Made by a program: the position numbers and the translations under genes
Notes under the pieces: generated by a model
Told to the model about the DNA's origin: nothing
The model's database searches: none
What the model saw: only the letters and a program-made list of their open reading frames with translations
Source of the DNA: Acidovorax facilis
Lineage (GTDB): Bacteria > Pseudomonadota > Gammaproteobacteria > Burkholderiales > Burkholderiaceae_C
Assembly (NCBI RefSeq): GCF_023913775.1
Contig: NZ_JAMXAX010000053.1
Location: 1 to 35,595, forward strand
DNA length: 35,595 bases
Reading direction: 5' to 3'
Shown here: positions 8,579 through 17,407 of the stretch, piece by piece
Layout: the number at the start of each line of letters is the position of its first letter
How positions within the stretch are numbered: position 1 is the stretch's first letter

Positions 8579-9511
8579 TTACAGCGCCTTCACCAGCTCC
8601 GGCACGGCCGTGAACAGATCCGCCTCCAGCCCATAGTCGGCCACGCTGAAGATCGACGCCTCAGGGTCCTTGTTGATCGCCACGATCACCTTGGAGTCCT
8701 TCATGCCCGCCAAGTGCTGGATGGCGCCCGAGATACCCGCTGCGATGTACAGCTGCGGCGCCACGATCTTGCCGGTCTGGCCCACTTGCCAGTCGTTGGG
8801 CGCGTAGCCTGCGTCCACTGCGGCCCGGCTGGCACCCAAAGCGGCGCCCAGCTTGTCGGCCAGCGGCGTCATCACTTCGTCGAACTTTTCCTTGCTGCCG
8901 AGGGCTCGGCCACCGGAGACGATGATCTTGGCGGCCGTGAGTTCGGGGCGGTCGCTCTTGGCGATTTCGCTGCCCATGAAGCTGCTCTTGCCAGCGTCTG
9001 CGGTGGCTGCGGCGGTTTCAACGGCTGCGGAACCGCCCGTGGCGGCTGCGGCGTCAAAGCCCGTGGCGCGCACGGTGATGACCTTTACGCTGTCGGCGCT
9101 TTGCACGGTGGCAATGGCGTTGCCGGCGTAGATGGGGCGCTCGAAGGTGTCGGCAGAAATCACCTTGGTGATGTCGCTGACCTGCGCCACGTCCAGCTTG
9201 GCGGCCACGCGGGGGGCCACGTTGCGGCCGCTGGCGGTGGCCGGGAACAGGATGTGGCTGTAGTTGCCTGCGATGGCGAGCACTTGCGCGGCCACGTTCT
9301 CGGCCAGGCCGTGTTCCAGGCCAGGGGCGTCTGCGTGGATGACCTTGGCGACACCGGCGATCTGGGCGGCTGCGGCGGCGGCTGCACCGGCGTTGTGGCC
9401 GGCCACCAGCACGTGCACATCGCCGCCGCAGGCCACAGCGGCCGTCACGGTGTTCAGCGTGGCGCCCTTGATGGACGCGTTGTTGTGTTCAGCAATAACG
9501 AGTACCGACAT
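8579..9511 (-). CDS. etfA: Electron transfer flavoprotein alpha subunit
   Basis: 310-residue FAD-binding subunit of ETF, which takes electrons from acyl-CoA dehydrogenases and passes them to ETF-ubiquinone oxidoreductase. The N-terminal domain opens MSVLVIAEH; the C-terminal FAD domain contains [31 protein letters not shown] and [22 protein letters not shown], the EtfA signature. The start codon directly follows the etfB stop with no gap, so the two are translationally coupled. Its place in the operon with the dehydrogenase pair suggests it serves them, though it may also be the cell's general ETF. Confidence 0.96.
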   Translation of the reverse strand: MSVLVIAEHNNASIKGATLNTVTAAVACGGDVHVLVAGHNAGAAAAAAAQIAGVAKVIHADAPGLEHGLAENVAAQVLAIAGNYSHILFPATASGRNVAPRVAAKLDVAQVSDITKVISADTFERPIYAGNAIATVQSADSVKVITVRATGFDAAAATGGSAAVETAAATADAGKSSFMGSEIAKSDRPELTAAKIIVSGGRALGSKEKFDEVMTPLADKLGAALGASRAAVDAGYAPNDWQVGQTGKIVAPQLYIAAGISGAIQHLAGMKDSKVIVAINKDPEASIFSVADYGLEADLFTAVPELVKAL

Positions 9512-10261
9512 TTAGATCACCTTCGCTTCGTTCTTGAGTTTTTCAACGAGTGCCGCTACGTCGGCCACCTTGATGCCAGCACCGCGCTTGGCGGGCTCGG
9601 TCACCTTCAGGGTCTTCAGGCGCGGAGCCACGTCCACGCCGAGGTCTTCGGGCTTGACGGTATCGAGCTGCTTTTTCTTGGCCTTCATGATGTTGGGCAA
9701 GGTGACGTAGCGGGGCTCGTTCAGGCGCAGGTCGGTGGTAATGACCGCTGGCAGCGACAGCTGCAGGGTTTCCAGGCCGCCGTCCACTTCACGCGTCACG
9801 CTGACCTTGTCGGCCGACAGTTCAACCTTGTTGGCGAACGTGGCCTGGGGCAGGTCGGCCAGGGCCGCGAGCATCTGGCCGGTCTGGTTGGCGTCGTCGT
9901 CGATGGCTTGTTTGCCCAGGATGATGAGACCGGGCTGCTCTTTGTCCACCAGGGCCTTGAGGATCTTGGCAACGGCCAGGGGCTGCAGCTCGACGTCGGT
10001 CTCGACCAGGATGGCGCGGTCGGCACCGATGGCCATGGCAGTGCGCAGGGTTTCCTGGCACTGGGCCACGCCGCAGGAGACTGCGATGACTTCGGTCACC
10101 AGGCCTTTTTCTTTCAGGCGCACGGCCTCTTCAACGGCGATTTCGTCAAAGGGGTTCATGCTCATCTTCACGTTGGCGATGTCCACACCCGTGTTGTCCG
10201 ATTTGACGCGGACCTTCACGTTGTAGTCCACCACGCGTTTGACGGGAACGAGAACTTTCAT
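9512..10261 (-). CDS. etfB: Electron transfer flavoprotein beta subunit
   Basis: 249-residue AMP-binding subunit of ETF, the usual length. Opens [20 protein letters not shown] and carries [19 protein letters not shown], the GADRAILVE segment, [25 protein letters not shown] and the beta-subunit signature near [15 protein letters not shown]. The open frame extends upstream, but the start at 10261 gives the canonical N-terminus and a 32-nt gap after the acyl-CoA ligase. It is transcribed together with etfA. Confidence 0.96.
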   Translation of the reverse strand: MKVLVPVKRVVDYNVKVRVKSDNTGVDIANVKMSMNPFDEIAVEEAVRLKEKGLVTEVIAVSCGVAQCQETLRTAMAIGADRAILVETDVELQPLAVAKILKALVDKEQPGLIILGKQAIDDDANQTGQMLAALADLPQATFANKVELSADKVSVTREVDGGLETLQLSLPAVITTDLRLNEPRYVTLPNIMKAKKKQLDTVKPEDLGVDVAPRLKTLKVTEPAKRGAGIKVADVAALVEKLKNEAKVI

Positions 10262-10293
10262 GGTTGGGTCTTTCTGAAAAAACAGGGAATCGG

Positions 10294-11886
10294 TCACTGT
10301 GACAGTGTGCGGTGCAGGTCGCGCAATTCGCGCTTGAGCACCTTGCCAATCGCGCTGCGCGGCAGCTCGTCGATGAAATGCAGCGCGGCCAGCCGCTGCG
10401 TCTTGCCCGCGCGGGCGTTGTACCAGCCCATGATCTGGGCGGCATCGTCGGGGGCGCCGGGCCGGCGGCACACAAAGGCCACCGGTGTCTCGCCCCACTG
10501 TTCAGAGGGCACACCGGTCACGGCCACGTCCTCCACGGCCGGGTGCTTGCGCAACTCGGCTTCGAGGTCGCTGGGGTAGATGTTGAAGCCGCCGCTGATC
10601 ACCATGTCCTTGCGGCGGTCCAGCAGGGTCAGAAAGCCCTGCGCGTCGAACCGCCCCACATCTCCGGTGCGGATGAAGCGCTTGCCGGTGGCGTCAAACC
10701 ATTCGGCCTCGCGCGTCTTGTCGGGCTGGCGGTGGTAGCCGGTCATCATGCCGGGCGAATGGCCCACCACCTCGCCCGTGGCGCCGGGCGGCAGTTCGTT
10801 GCCGTCTTCGTCGATCAGGCGGATGTCGCTGGTGGACGCGGGCTGGCCCACCGTATGCAGCTTGTCGGGGTGATCGTGCGCGGCCAGGATGCAGGTGCCG
10901 CCGCCCTCGGTCATGCCGTAGAACTCGAACAGCGCGCCCGGCCAGCGGGCCAGGATGTCGGCCTTGAGCTCTGCCAGAAAGGGTGCACTGGTGCAGAACT
11001 TGGCACGAAACGACGACAGGTCGAACGCGCCAAACTGCGGCAGCGCCATGATGCGCTGGTACTGCACGGGAACCAGCATGGAGTGCGTTGCGCGAATGTC
11101 CTGCGCGACCTGCAGGTAGCGCAGCGCATCGAACTTCGGCATCAGGCGTACGCTGCCGCCCCAGCACAGGCCGGGGAAGAACGACACCAGTGTGGTGTTG
11201 GAGTACAGCGGCGTGGCCAGCAGCGTGGCGCTATCAGGCCCGTAGCCCTGCGCAAGGCCGCGCACCAGGTGCGCCCAGCGCATGCCGTGTGACTGCACGA
11301 TGCCCTTGGGGTTGCCGGTGGTGCCTGATGAATAAATGATGTTGAACGGGTGCTCTGGCCCCACCTCCACCGACTGCGGCACCGCGCCTTCGGGTGCGAT
11401 CCATTCGCCCCACGGCGTGCCCCCGCCGGTGCCGTCCAGCGCCACCAAGGGCAGCGCATTGGGGCCTGCGGTCAGCGCGGGCGGCATGGCCGCCCTGCCC
11501 TGCGCGTCGGCAAACAGCAAGCGTGCCTGGGCATCATTGAGCATCGATGCCATGGCGTCTGGCGTGACCGATGGCGCGAGCGGCGCCACCACCACACCAG
11601 CGCGCAGCGCGCCCAGGTACACAGCGGCGTAGCGCACGGACGATGCGGCACACACGGCCACCACGTCGCCCGCCTGCAGGCCGCCCTGCTGCAACGATGC
11701 CGCCACGCGGTCTACCAGCGCGTCCAGCGCCGCCCAGTGCAGCGCGGTGTCGTCGTCGGTCAGCGCGCTGGCATGGGGGCGCAGCTGCGCGTTTTCGCGC
11801 AGCAGGTCAGAGACCAGCCGGAACGGCGGGAAAGGAGCGACAGCGACGGAAGCGGCGGAAGGAGCGGGAATGGCGGTGCTGGTCAT
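10294..11886 (-). CDS. Acyl-CoA synthetase (AMP-forming)
   Basis: 530-residue member of the ANL superfamily that activates a carboxylic acid to its CoA thioester using ATP. Motifs in order: P-loop [11 protein letters not shown] at 185-195, YGMTEGGG at 323-330, TGD at 407-409 in the [11 protein letters not shown] motif, hinge region [16 protein letters not shown] at 423-438, and the C-terminal catalytic lysine K515 in [14 protein letters not shown]. The start at 11886 is chosen because it lies 8 nt after the preceding Bug receptor stop; the frame is open another 51 nt. In the Rhodopseudomonas pimelate operon the comparable gene is pimA, but I cannot tell orthology. Substrate is probably the acid handled by the rest of the operon. 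Confidence 0.92.
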   Translation of the reverse strand: MTSTAIPAPSAASVAVAPFPPFRLVSDLLRENAQLRPHASALTDDDTALHWAALDALVDRVAASLQQGGLQAGDVVAVCAASSVRYAAVYLGALRAGVVVAPLAPSVTPDAMASMLNDAQARLLFADAQGRAAMPPALTAGPNALPLVALDGTGGGTPWGEWIAPEGAVPQSVEVGPEHPFNIIYSSGTTGNPKGIVQSHGMRWAHLVRGLAQGYGPDSATLLATPLYSNTTLVSFFPGLCWGGSVRLMPKFDALRYLQVAQDIRATHSMLVPVQYQRIMALPQFGAFDLSSFRAKFCTSAPFLAELKADILARWPGALFEFYGMTEGGGTCILAAHDHPDKLHTVGQPASTSDIRLIDEDGNELPPGATGEVVGHSPGMMTGYHRQPDKTREAEWFDATGKRFIRTGDVGRFDAQGFLTLLDRRKDMVISGGFNIYPSDLEAELRKHPAVEDVAVTGVPSEQWGETPVAFVCRRPGAPDDAAQIMGWYNARAGKTQRLAALHFIDELPRSAIGKVLKRELRDLHRTLSQ

Positions 11887-11894
11887 GGCACAAC

Positions 11895-12908
11895 TTACTC
11901 GAAGATGATGCCCTTGTCGCTGATCACTTTGCCCCACTTGGTGTAGTCGCCCATCACGCGCTTGGCCATCTGGTCGGGGGACTGGTAGTTGGCAATGGCA
12001 CCGGCGTTGAGCAGTTTGTCCTGCACCTCCTTGTCGGCAAGGATGGCCTTGACCTCCTTGCTGATGCGATCAACCACCTCTTTGGGCGTGTCGGGCGGGG
12101 CCATCAGGCCGCCCCACGACACGGCATCAAAGCCCTTGAAGCCTTGCTCGGCAATGGTGGGCACATTGGGGATCACGCTCACGCGCTGCGGCGAGCCCAC
12201 GGCAATGGCGCGCAGCTTGCCGGTCTGGATGTGAGGCAACGCCGCCACCAGGTCGGCATACATCATGGGCACCTGGCCACCCAGCGTGTCGGTGATGGCG
12301 GGCACGCCGCCCCTGTAGGGGATGTGCTCCATCTCGAACTGGCCCAGCTGCTTGAGCAGTTCCATGCTCAGGTGACCAAAGCTGCCCACGCCCGAGGAGG
12401 TGTAGTTGAGCCGGCCTGGCTGCGCCTTGGCGTGGGTGATGAGCTTCTGGAGGTCGGTCACCGAGGGCATCTGCGCCGGGTTGACCACTACCACGATGGG
12501 CAAGTCGTACACGGTGGCCACCGACATCAAGTCCTTGGTGGTGTCGTAGCCGGCCTTCTTGTACAGGTGCGGCGCCAGCAGCGTGGGCGTGGCCAGCATC
12601 ATCAGCGTGTAGCCGTCGCCGGGGGTCTTGGCGATCTGCTGCGCGGCAATCGAGCCCGAGGCACCCGCGCGGTTTTCCACCACCACGGGTTGCTTCAGGC
12701 GCTCCGCCAGCTTCTGGCCCACGATGCGCGAAGCGGTGTCGGTCGGGCCGCCCGGCGGGAAGGGCACAACCAGCTTGATGGGTTTGTTGGGCCAGGCCTG
12801 GGCGTGCGCCGGGGCCGTGCTCAGCAGGCCCATGGCCGACACTGCAGCAGCCGCGGACAGCACCGCGCGACGGGAGAAATCAGCAGGGAAAAGGGATGGT
12901 TTGTTCAT
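11895..12908 (-). CDS. Bug/TctC-family periplasmic receptor (copy 2)
   Basis: 337-residue receptor of the tripartite tricarboxylate transporter family. Twin-arginine-like SRRAVLSAAAA then cleavage after AHA; mature protein opens QAWPNKPIKLVVPFPPGG. Family core segments ENRAGASGSIAAQQIAK, LNYTSSGVGSFGHLSMELLK and HIPYRGGVPAITDTLGGQ are present. I chose the start at 12908 because it places the signal peptide at the N-terminus; the upstream extension is a repeat element. No strong ribosome-binding site is visible. It is 8 nt ahead of the acyl-CoA ligase, so receptor and ligase probably share a message and possibly a substrate. It is clearly different in sequence from the other two receptors. Confidence 0.9.
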   Translation of the reverse strand: MNKPSLFPADFSRRAVLSAAAAVSAMGLLSTAPAHAQAWPNKPIKLVVPFPPGGPTDTASRIVGQKLAERLKQPVVVENRAGASGSIAAQQIAKTPGDGYTLMMLATPTLLAPHLYKKAGYDTTKDLMSVATVYDLPIVVVVNPAQMPSVTDLQKLITHAKAQPGRLNYTSSGVGSFGHLSMELLKQLGQFEMEHIPYRGGVPAITDTLGGQVPMMYADLVAALPHIQTGKLRAIAVGSPQRVSVIPNVPTIAEQGFKGFDAVSWGGLMAPPDTPKEVVDRISKEVKAILADKEVQDKLLNAGAIANYQSPDQMAKRVMGDYTKWGKVISDKGIIFE

Positions 12909-12994
12909 AACGAAAACGTCTTGTCTTTCAGTGATCTGGAGCGCTCCGTAGGCCCACGCCGTCCGAAACTGGCACGGCCGAAGCGAGAGCAGCC

Positions 12995-13090
12995 GCGCAA
13001 GGGCCGCCCCGCCGCGCCGGCTGCGTCCCCCTGCCCGCAACGCGCAGCGTTGCGAGAGCGGGGGTGAAGCCGCAAAGCGGCTCAGGGGGG
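12995..13090. repeat. Dispersed hairpin repeat (family 2, copy 1)
   Basis: GC-rich block sharing a 23-bp identical stretch (12995-13017) with 29350-29372. It has an outer CCCCC/GGGGG pairing, an inner hairpin GCAACGC-GCA-GCGTTGC (13037-13053) and a second hairpin AGCCGC-AAA-GCGGCT (13068-13082) before CTCAGGGGGG. It sits right after the stop of the upstream receptor gene on the minus strand. No T-run follows, so it could be a processing or attenuation site rather than a simple terminator. Confidence 0.65.
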
Positions 13091-13093
13091 GTG

Positions 13094-14101
13094 CTAGTCA
13101 AGCCGTGCGCCAGAAACCTTGACCACACGCTCCCACACAGGCGCGTCCTTCTTGAACTGGGCGCTGAACTGCTCTGGGCTGCTGCCGACGGGGATGAAGC
13201 CCATCTGCTGGATGCGCTCGCGCACCTCGGGCAGCGCAATCACTGCCTGCAGCTCGCGGCCCAGGCGGGCCACGACCTCCGGCGGGGTGTTGGCCGGGGC
13301 GCTCATGCCCAACCAGCCTGTCACCTGGAACACCTCGTCCTTGATGCCCTGCTCGGCCATGGTGGCCAGCTTGGGAAGCGCATCCATGCGCTGGGTGCCC
13401 GTCACGGCCAGCGGCTTGAGGCGGCCGGAATCAATGTACGGCCGGGCCGACTGCAGGCTGGCAAATGCCATTTGCAACTGCCCGCCCACCAGGTCCTGCA
13501 GCATGGGCGCCTCGCCCCTGTAGGCCACATGATTCATGTCGGCCTTGTGCTTGTCGGACAGCCAGGCGCCAGCCAGGTGGGCATACGAGCCCATGCCCCA
13601 CGAGCCGTAGGCGACCTTGCCCTTGTTGCGGTCGATATAGCTCATCAGCTCGGCCGCGGTGGACACCGGCAGCTGCGGATGCACCAGCAGCACCACCGGA
13701 GCCAGGGCGATCTGCGTGATGAGGGCCTGGTCCTTTTGCGGCTGGTACGGCAGGCGCTCGTACAGGTATTGGTTGATCAGCATGGTGGTACCCAGCGACA
13801 CCAGCAGCGTGTAGCCGTCGGCCGGTGACTTGAGCGCCTGGTCGGTGCCGGTCACACCGCCAGCGCCGCCACGGTTGTCTACCAACACGGGCTGGCCCAG
13901 GCGGGCCGATAGCTTCTCGCCCAGCGTGCGGGCGGTGATGTCGGTGGCGCCACCGGCCTGGTAGGGCACGATCAGCTTGATGGGCTTGCTGGGCCAGGCA
14001 TCTTTGCCCGACTGGGCCAGTGCGGAACCCAGCAGGCCGGTGCTGGCCAAGGCGGCCAAGCCCTGCAGGACGCGGCGGCGGTGAATGCGGGTGATGTTCA
14101 T
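13094..14101 (-). CDS. Bug/TctC-family periplasmic receptor (copy 3)
   Basis: 335-residue receptor. Twin-arginine-like HRRRVLQGLAA followed by a hydrophobic segment and cleavage after ALA; the mature chain has AWPSKPIKLIVPYQAGGATD, DNRGGAGGVTGTDQALKS, a KVAYGSWGMGSYAHLAGAWL segment and HVAYRGEAPMLQDLVGGQ. AGGAGA lies just before the start. It lies 77 nt after the CoA-transferase gene (gap holds a REP-like element) and is separated from the next receptor by a hairpin repeat. Binding of a carboxylic acid is likely from the family; with no TctA/B nearby, it may use a membrane partner elsewhere or act as a sensor, as described for some Bordetella Bug proteins. Confidence 0.9.
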   Translation of the reverse strand: MNITRIHRRRVLQGLAALASTGLLGSALAQSGKDAWPSKPIKLIVPYQAGGATDITARTLGEKLSARLGQPVLVDNRGGAGGVTGTDQALKSPADGYTLLVSLGTTMLINQYLYERLPYQPQKDQALITQIALAPVVLLVHPQLPVSTAAELMSYIDRNKGKVAYGSWGMGSYAHLAGAWLSDKHKADMNHVAYRGEAPMLQDLVGGQLQMAFASLQSARPYIDSGRLKPLAVTGTQRMDALPKLATMAEQGIKDEVFQVTGWLGMSAPANTPPEVVARLGRELQAVIALPEVRERIQQMGFIPVGSSPEQFSAQFKKDAPVWERVVKVSGARLD

Positions 14102-14133
14102 GTTTGTCTCCTGGTTGAGGTTGAAATTTGCTC

Positions 14134-14175
14134 TAGCGCTTACCTAACAAGCGATTGAAGCTATTATTTTTATAG
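14134..14175 (+). repeat. REP-like element, copy D
   Basis: TAGCGCTTACCTAACAAGCG then TTGAAGCTATTATTTTTATAG, the clearest copy of the family seen at 48-91. It fills most of the 77-bp gap between the CoA-transferase and receptor copy 3. Confidence 0.7.
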
Positions 14176-14178
14176 TAT

Positions 14179-15426
14179 TTAGAGCGATGGAAGCGTGAGC
14201 ACGCCCTTGTCGCGCAGGGCTTCAAGCTCTGCCTCGGGCAGCTGCAGCAGTTGCTGCAGCACCTCCCGCGTGGCGGCGCCCAGCGTGGGCGGGGCGTTGC
14301 GGATGGGCAGGCGCTGCCCATCGAGTCGATAAGGCGGCGCGAACACATGCGTAGTGCCCGCCACGGGGTGGGGCATTTCCTGCAGCAGGGCGCCGCGGCG
14401 CGTACGCTCGCTGGTCAGCGCCTCGTGCAGGCCGGCCACCCTGCCGCAAGGGATGCCAGCAGCGGTCAGGCGTTCGAGCAGCACATCACGCGGGAAGCTG
14501 GCAATCAACGCCTTCATCTCGGGCAGCAGGATCAGTCGATTGCGGGCACGCTCGACATTGGTGGCAAAACGGGGGTCTTCCACGATATCCGGGCGCATCA
14601 CCACCTGACGGCAGAACTTGTCGAACTGGCTGTTGTTGCCCACGGCGATGATGAGCGGACCATCCTGCGCCTCGAACATGCCATAGGGCACGATGGACGG
14701 GTGGGCGTTGCCGTAGCGCTGCGGGTCGTGGCCCAGCAGCATGGCGTCCAGGCCGTAGTAGCCGGTGATCATCAGGCCGCAGTCGTACAGCGCCATTTCG
14801 ATGTGGCGGCCCTTGCCCGTAGTGCTGCGGCGAAACAGCGCGGCCAGCACGGCCTGCGCCGCGTACATACCGGTCATCATGTCCACGGCAGCCACGCCGA
14901 ACTTCAGCGGTGGCTGGCTGGCCTCGCCGTTCAGCGCCATCAGCCCGGCCTCGCCTTGAATCACCAGGTCGTAGCCGGGTCGCTTGGCCTCGGGGCCGGA
15001 GCTGTCGTAGCCCGCCACCGAGCAGTAGATGAGGTCGGGCTTGATGGCCTTGAGCTGCTCGTAGCCCAGGCCCAGCTTCTCGGCACCACCGGTCTTGAAG
15101 TTCTGGACTACCACGTCGCACTGCGGCAGCAGGTCGCGGATGATCTTCACGCCTTCGGGCGTCTGCAAATCCACCGTGATGGACCGCTTGTTGCGGTTCA
15201 TGCTGTTGTAGTAGGTGGTCTCGGTCTTGCCGATGCGCATGCCCCAGTCGCGGGTGTCGTCGCCCCGGCCGGGGTGCTCCACCTTGATGACGTCAGCGCC
15301 AAAGTCGGCCAGCACCTGGCCGCACAGCGGCCCGGCAAACACGCGCGAGAGGTCGAGCACGCGCACGCCGTCGAGCGGGAAGTCCATGCCCTCGGGCAGC
15401 GGGGGTGTCGGTGTTGTAGTGGTCAT
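14179..15426 (-). CDS. Class III CoA-transferase (CaiB/BaiF family)
   Basis: 415-residue enzyme of the formyl-CoA transferase/CaiB family, which moves CoA between carboxylic acids through an aspartyl-CoA intermediate. N-terminal DGVRVLDLSRVFAGPLCGQVLADFGADVIKVEHP is the family hallmark. The nucleophile is probably D182 in VAAVDMMTGMYAA. YNSMNRNKRSITVDLQ and GKGRHIEMALYD are also typical. Its start overlaps the crotonase stop by 4 nt (ATGA), so the two are translationally coupled. In the operon it offers an ATP-free way to activate the starting acid, for example with succinyl-CoA, next to the ligase at 10294-11886. Which acids it uses cannot be told from sequence. Confidence 0.93.
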   Translation of the reverse strand: MTTTTPTPPLPEGMDFPLDGVRVLDLSRVFAGPLCGQVLADFGADVIKVEHPGRGDDTRDWGMRIGKTETTYYNSMNRNKRSITVDLQTPEGVKIIRDLLPQCDVVVQNFKTGGAEKLGLGYEQLKAIKPDLIYCSVAGYDSSGPEAKRPGYDLVIQGEAGLMALNGEASQPPLKFGVAAVDMMTGMYAAQAVLAALFRRSTTGKGRHIEMALYDCGLMITGYYGLDAMLLGHDPQRYGNAHPSIVPYGMFEAQDGPLIIAVGNNSQFDKFCRQVVMRPDIVEDPRFATNVERARNRLILLPEMKALIASFPRDVLLERLTAAGIPCGRVAGLHEALTSERTRRGALLQEMPHPVAGTTHVFAPPYRLDGQRLPIRNAPPTLGAATREVLQQLLQLPEAELEALRDKGVLTLPSL

Positions 15427-16259
15427 TTCGTAGTGTCGGGTTGGGTAGCGGCAGTGGCAGGAGCCTGGCGCAAGCGTGCGAAATCGGCCGGGCGCTTTTC
15501 CAGAAACGCAGCGATGCCTTCGCGGGATTCTTCGGTGGCCTGTGACAGCACCATCAGCTGTGCCTCCAGCTCCAGCTGGTCAGCCAGCGGCTGCACATAG
15601 GCGCTGCGGCACAGGGCCTTGATGTTCGCCATCGCGGTGTCAGGCCCGGTGGCAACTTGCGCAGCCAGGGCCACGGCCTGGGCGAGTGTCTCGCCCGGCT
15701 CGGCCAGGCGGTTGACGGGGCCGAGCGCATGCAGCCGCTCACCCGAGATGCGTTCGCCCGTGAGGCACAGCTCGGTCAACACCTGGCGCGAGACGAACTC
15801 GGCCAGGAAGGCGGTAGCACCGCCGTCGGGCGTGAGACCCACCTTCACATACGCGACCGAAAACACGGCGTTACGCGCAGCCACCAGCATGTCGCAGGCC
15901 AGCGCCAACGACAGGCCGGCGCCCGCCGCAGCGCCCTCCACCGCGGCAATGACCGGCTTGCGGCAATCGCGCACGGTGCGGATCAGGTCGTGCAGGCCTT
16001 CGAGCTTGGCACGGCGCTCTTCCAAGGGCAGCTCGCGCCGCTTGGCCAACTGGCGCAGGTCGCCGCCCGCGCAAAAGTGCCCGCCTTCACCCGTGAGCAC
16101 GATGGCGCCCACGGTGGGGTCGGCCTCGGCCTGTGCCAGTGCCTCGGTCAGCGCCGCATAGAAGGCGGGCGACAGCGCATTGCGCGCGGCAGGGTTGTTG
16201 TTGGAGAGCACGAGCACCGCGCCCTCACAGCGTTGCAGCAGAGGCTGTGGCTGCTCCAT
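15423..16259 (-). CDS. Crotonase-family protein, probably isomerase rather than hydratase
   Basis: 278-residue enoyl-CoA hydratase/isomerase superfamily protein. Oxyanion-hole segments are ARNALSPAFYAAL and GHFCAGGDLRQL (61-71). The two catalytic glutamates of classical enoyl-CoA hydratase are replaced: by alignment S117 and Y137. An aspartate in GLTPDGG (D145) is retained, as in PaaG-like isomerases. It may therefore shift double bonds, remove a branched or cyclic group, or handle an unusual enoyl-CoA, while hydration is done by the fused protein at 19927-22053. The start at 16259 is 4 nt after the PimD-like stop. The end overlaps the CoA-transferase start. Confidence 0.88.
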   Translation of the reverse strand: MEQPQPLLQRCEGAVLVLSNNNPAARNALSPAFYAALTEALAQAEADPTVGAIVLTGEGGHFCAGGDLRQLAKRRELPLEERRAKLEGLHDLIRTVRDCRKPVIAAVEGAAAGAGLSLALACDMLVAARNAVFSVAYVKVGLTPDGGATAFLAEFVSRQVLTELCLTGERISGERLHALGPVNRLAEPGETLAQAVALAAQVATGPDTAMANIKALCRSAYVQPLADQLELEAQLMVLSQATEESREGIAAFLEKRPADFARLRQAPATAATQPDTTK

Positions 16260-16263
16260 GGCT

Positions 16264-17397
16264 TCAGCTCCGGCCCAGCGCAATGAAGCGCGCCAGGTGG
16301 TGGTCTTCATCGCCAAACTGGTGATCAACCATGACCAGGCGCTTGGCGTAGTGCGACAGCGGCAGCTCCCACGTCATGCCAATGCCGCCGTGCAGCTGGA
16401 TGCTTTCCTCCGCCACCAACGCTCCGATGCGGCCCATCGTGACCTTGGCGGCGGACAGCGCACGCTCGCGCTCGGTGCGGTCGGTGCTATCCATCGCGGC
16501 CGCTGCGTTGATGACGGCAGAGCGCGCCTGCTCCACTTCCAGCAGCAGGTCGGCCATGCGGTGCTGCAGGGCCTGAAAGCTGCCAATGGGCACACCAAAC
16601 TGCTTGCGCGTTTGCAGGTATTCCAGCGTGTGCTTCTTGGCCACATCCATGGCACCTAGCGCTTCGGCACACACGGCCAGAATGCCCCAGCCCACGGCCT
16701 GCTCCAACGTGGCAAGGCCCTGCCCCTCCGTGCCCAGTAGCGCGCCTGCGCCCACCTGCACGTTTTGCAAGGTGACTTCGGCCACACGGCCACCGTCGAT
16801 GCGGCCCATGCCACGACGGCTCAAGCCTGCCGCATCAGCGGGCACCAGGAACAGCGAGATGCCGTCTTCATCGACCACAGCGCCCGCTGTGCGGGCACTG
16901 ACCAGCAGCATCTGCGCCTGGTCGCCATGCAGCACCACGGCCTTGTGGCCGGTGAGTTGCCAGCCATCGCCACTGCGCACGGCGCGGGTGGTCACGCGGT
17001 TCAATGCGTAATGTGCGCCAGGCTCCTCATGCGCCAGCGCGGCCACGGTGCTGCCGTCGATGATGCTGGCGATGTGTTCCTTTTGCGCTGCGCTGCCCGC
17101 CAGGCCCAATGCCCGGCCCACCATGAGTGCACCCACAAACGGCTCGGCCACCAAGCCTGCGCCCAGGGCTTCAAACACCACGGCCACGTCGAAGCCTGCG
17201 CCGCCAAAGCCGCCGTCGGCTTCGGGGAAGAGCGCGCCAACCGCGCCCAGTTCGGCAAAGCGGCTCCACAGCGCCGCGTCCATGCCGCTGTCGCCGTAGG
17301 CGATGTGGTTGCGCGTCTCGACCCCGTACTGCTCGGCCACAAAACGGTTCAGGGTGTCCGCCAGCATGCGGCGGTCTTCGGTATGTTCAAAGTTCAT
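16264..17397 (-). CDS. pimD: Acyl-CoA dehydrogenase, PimD-like small subunit
   Basis: 377-residue flavoprotein of the acyl-CoA dehydrogenase fold, with N-terminal helical domain, middle strand domain (LTGHKAVVLHGDQ region) and C-terminal helical domain ending in LHGGIGMTWELPLSHYAKR. It is directly downstream (10 nt) of a larger dehydrogenase, the arrangement of the pimeloyl-CoA dehydrogenase genes pimC-pimD of Rhodopseudomonas palustris. In that family the two chains probably form a heteromeric enzyme. Start at 17397 gives a normal N-terminus (MNFEHTEDRRMLADTLNRF). The symbol is by family and arrangement; the true substrate might be another dicarboxyl- or long acyl-CoA. Confidence 0.85.
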   Translation of the reverse strand: MNFEHTEDRRMLADTLNRFVAEQYGVETRNHIAYGDSGMDAALWSRFAELGAVGALFPEADGGFGGAGFDVAVVFEALGAGLVAEPFVGALMVGRALGLAGSAAQKEHIASIIDGSTVAALAHEEPGAHYALNRVTTRAVRSGDGWQLTGHKAVVLHGDQAQMLLVSARTAGAVVDEDGISLFLVPADAAGLSRRGMGRIDGGRVAEVTLQNVQVGAGALLGTEGQGLATLEQAVGWGILAVCAEALGAMDVAKKHTLEYLQTRKQFGVPIGSFQALQHRMADLLLEVEQARSAVINAAAAMDSTDRTERERALSAAKVTMGRIGALVAEESIQLHGGIGMTWELPLSHYAKRLVMVDHQFGDEDHHLARFIALGRS

Positions 17398-17407
17398 CGC
17401 GGCAACC

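Noticed and set aside
8714..10579. 621-residue plus-strand frame
   Set aside because: Antisense shadow of etfA and etfB, Gly/His-rich, no motif.
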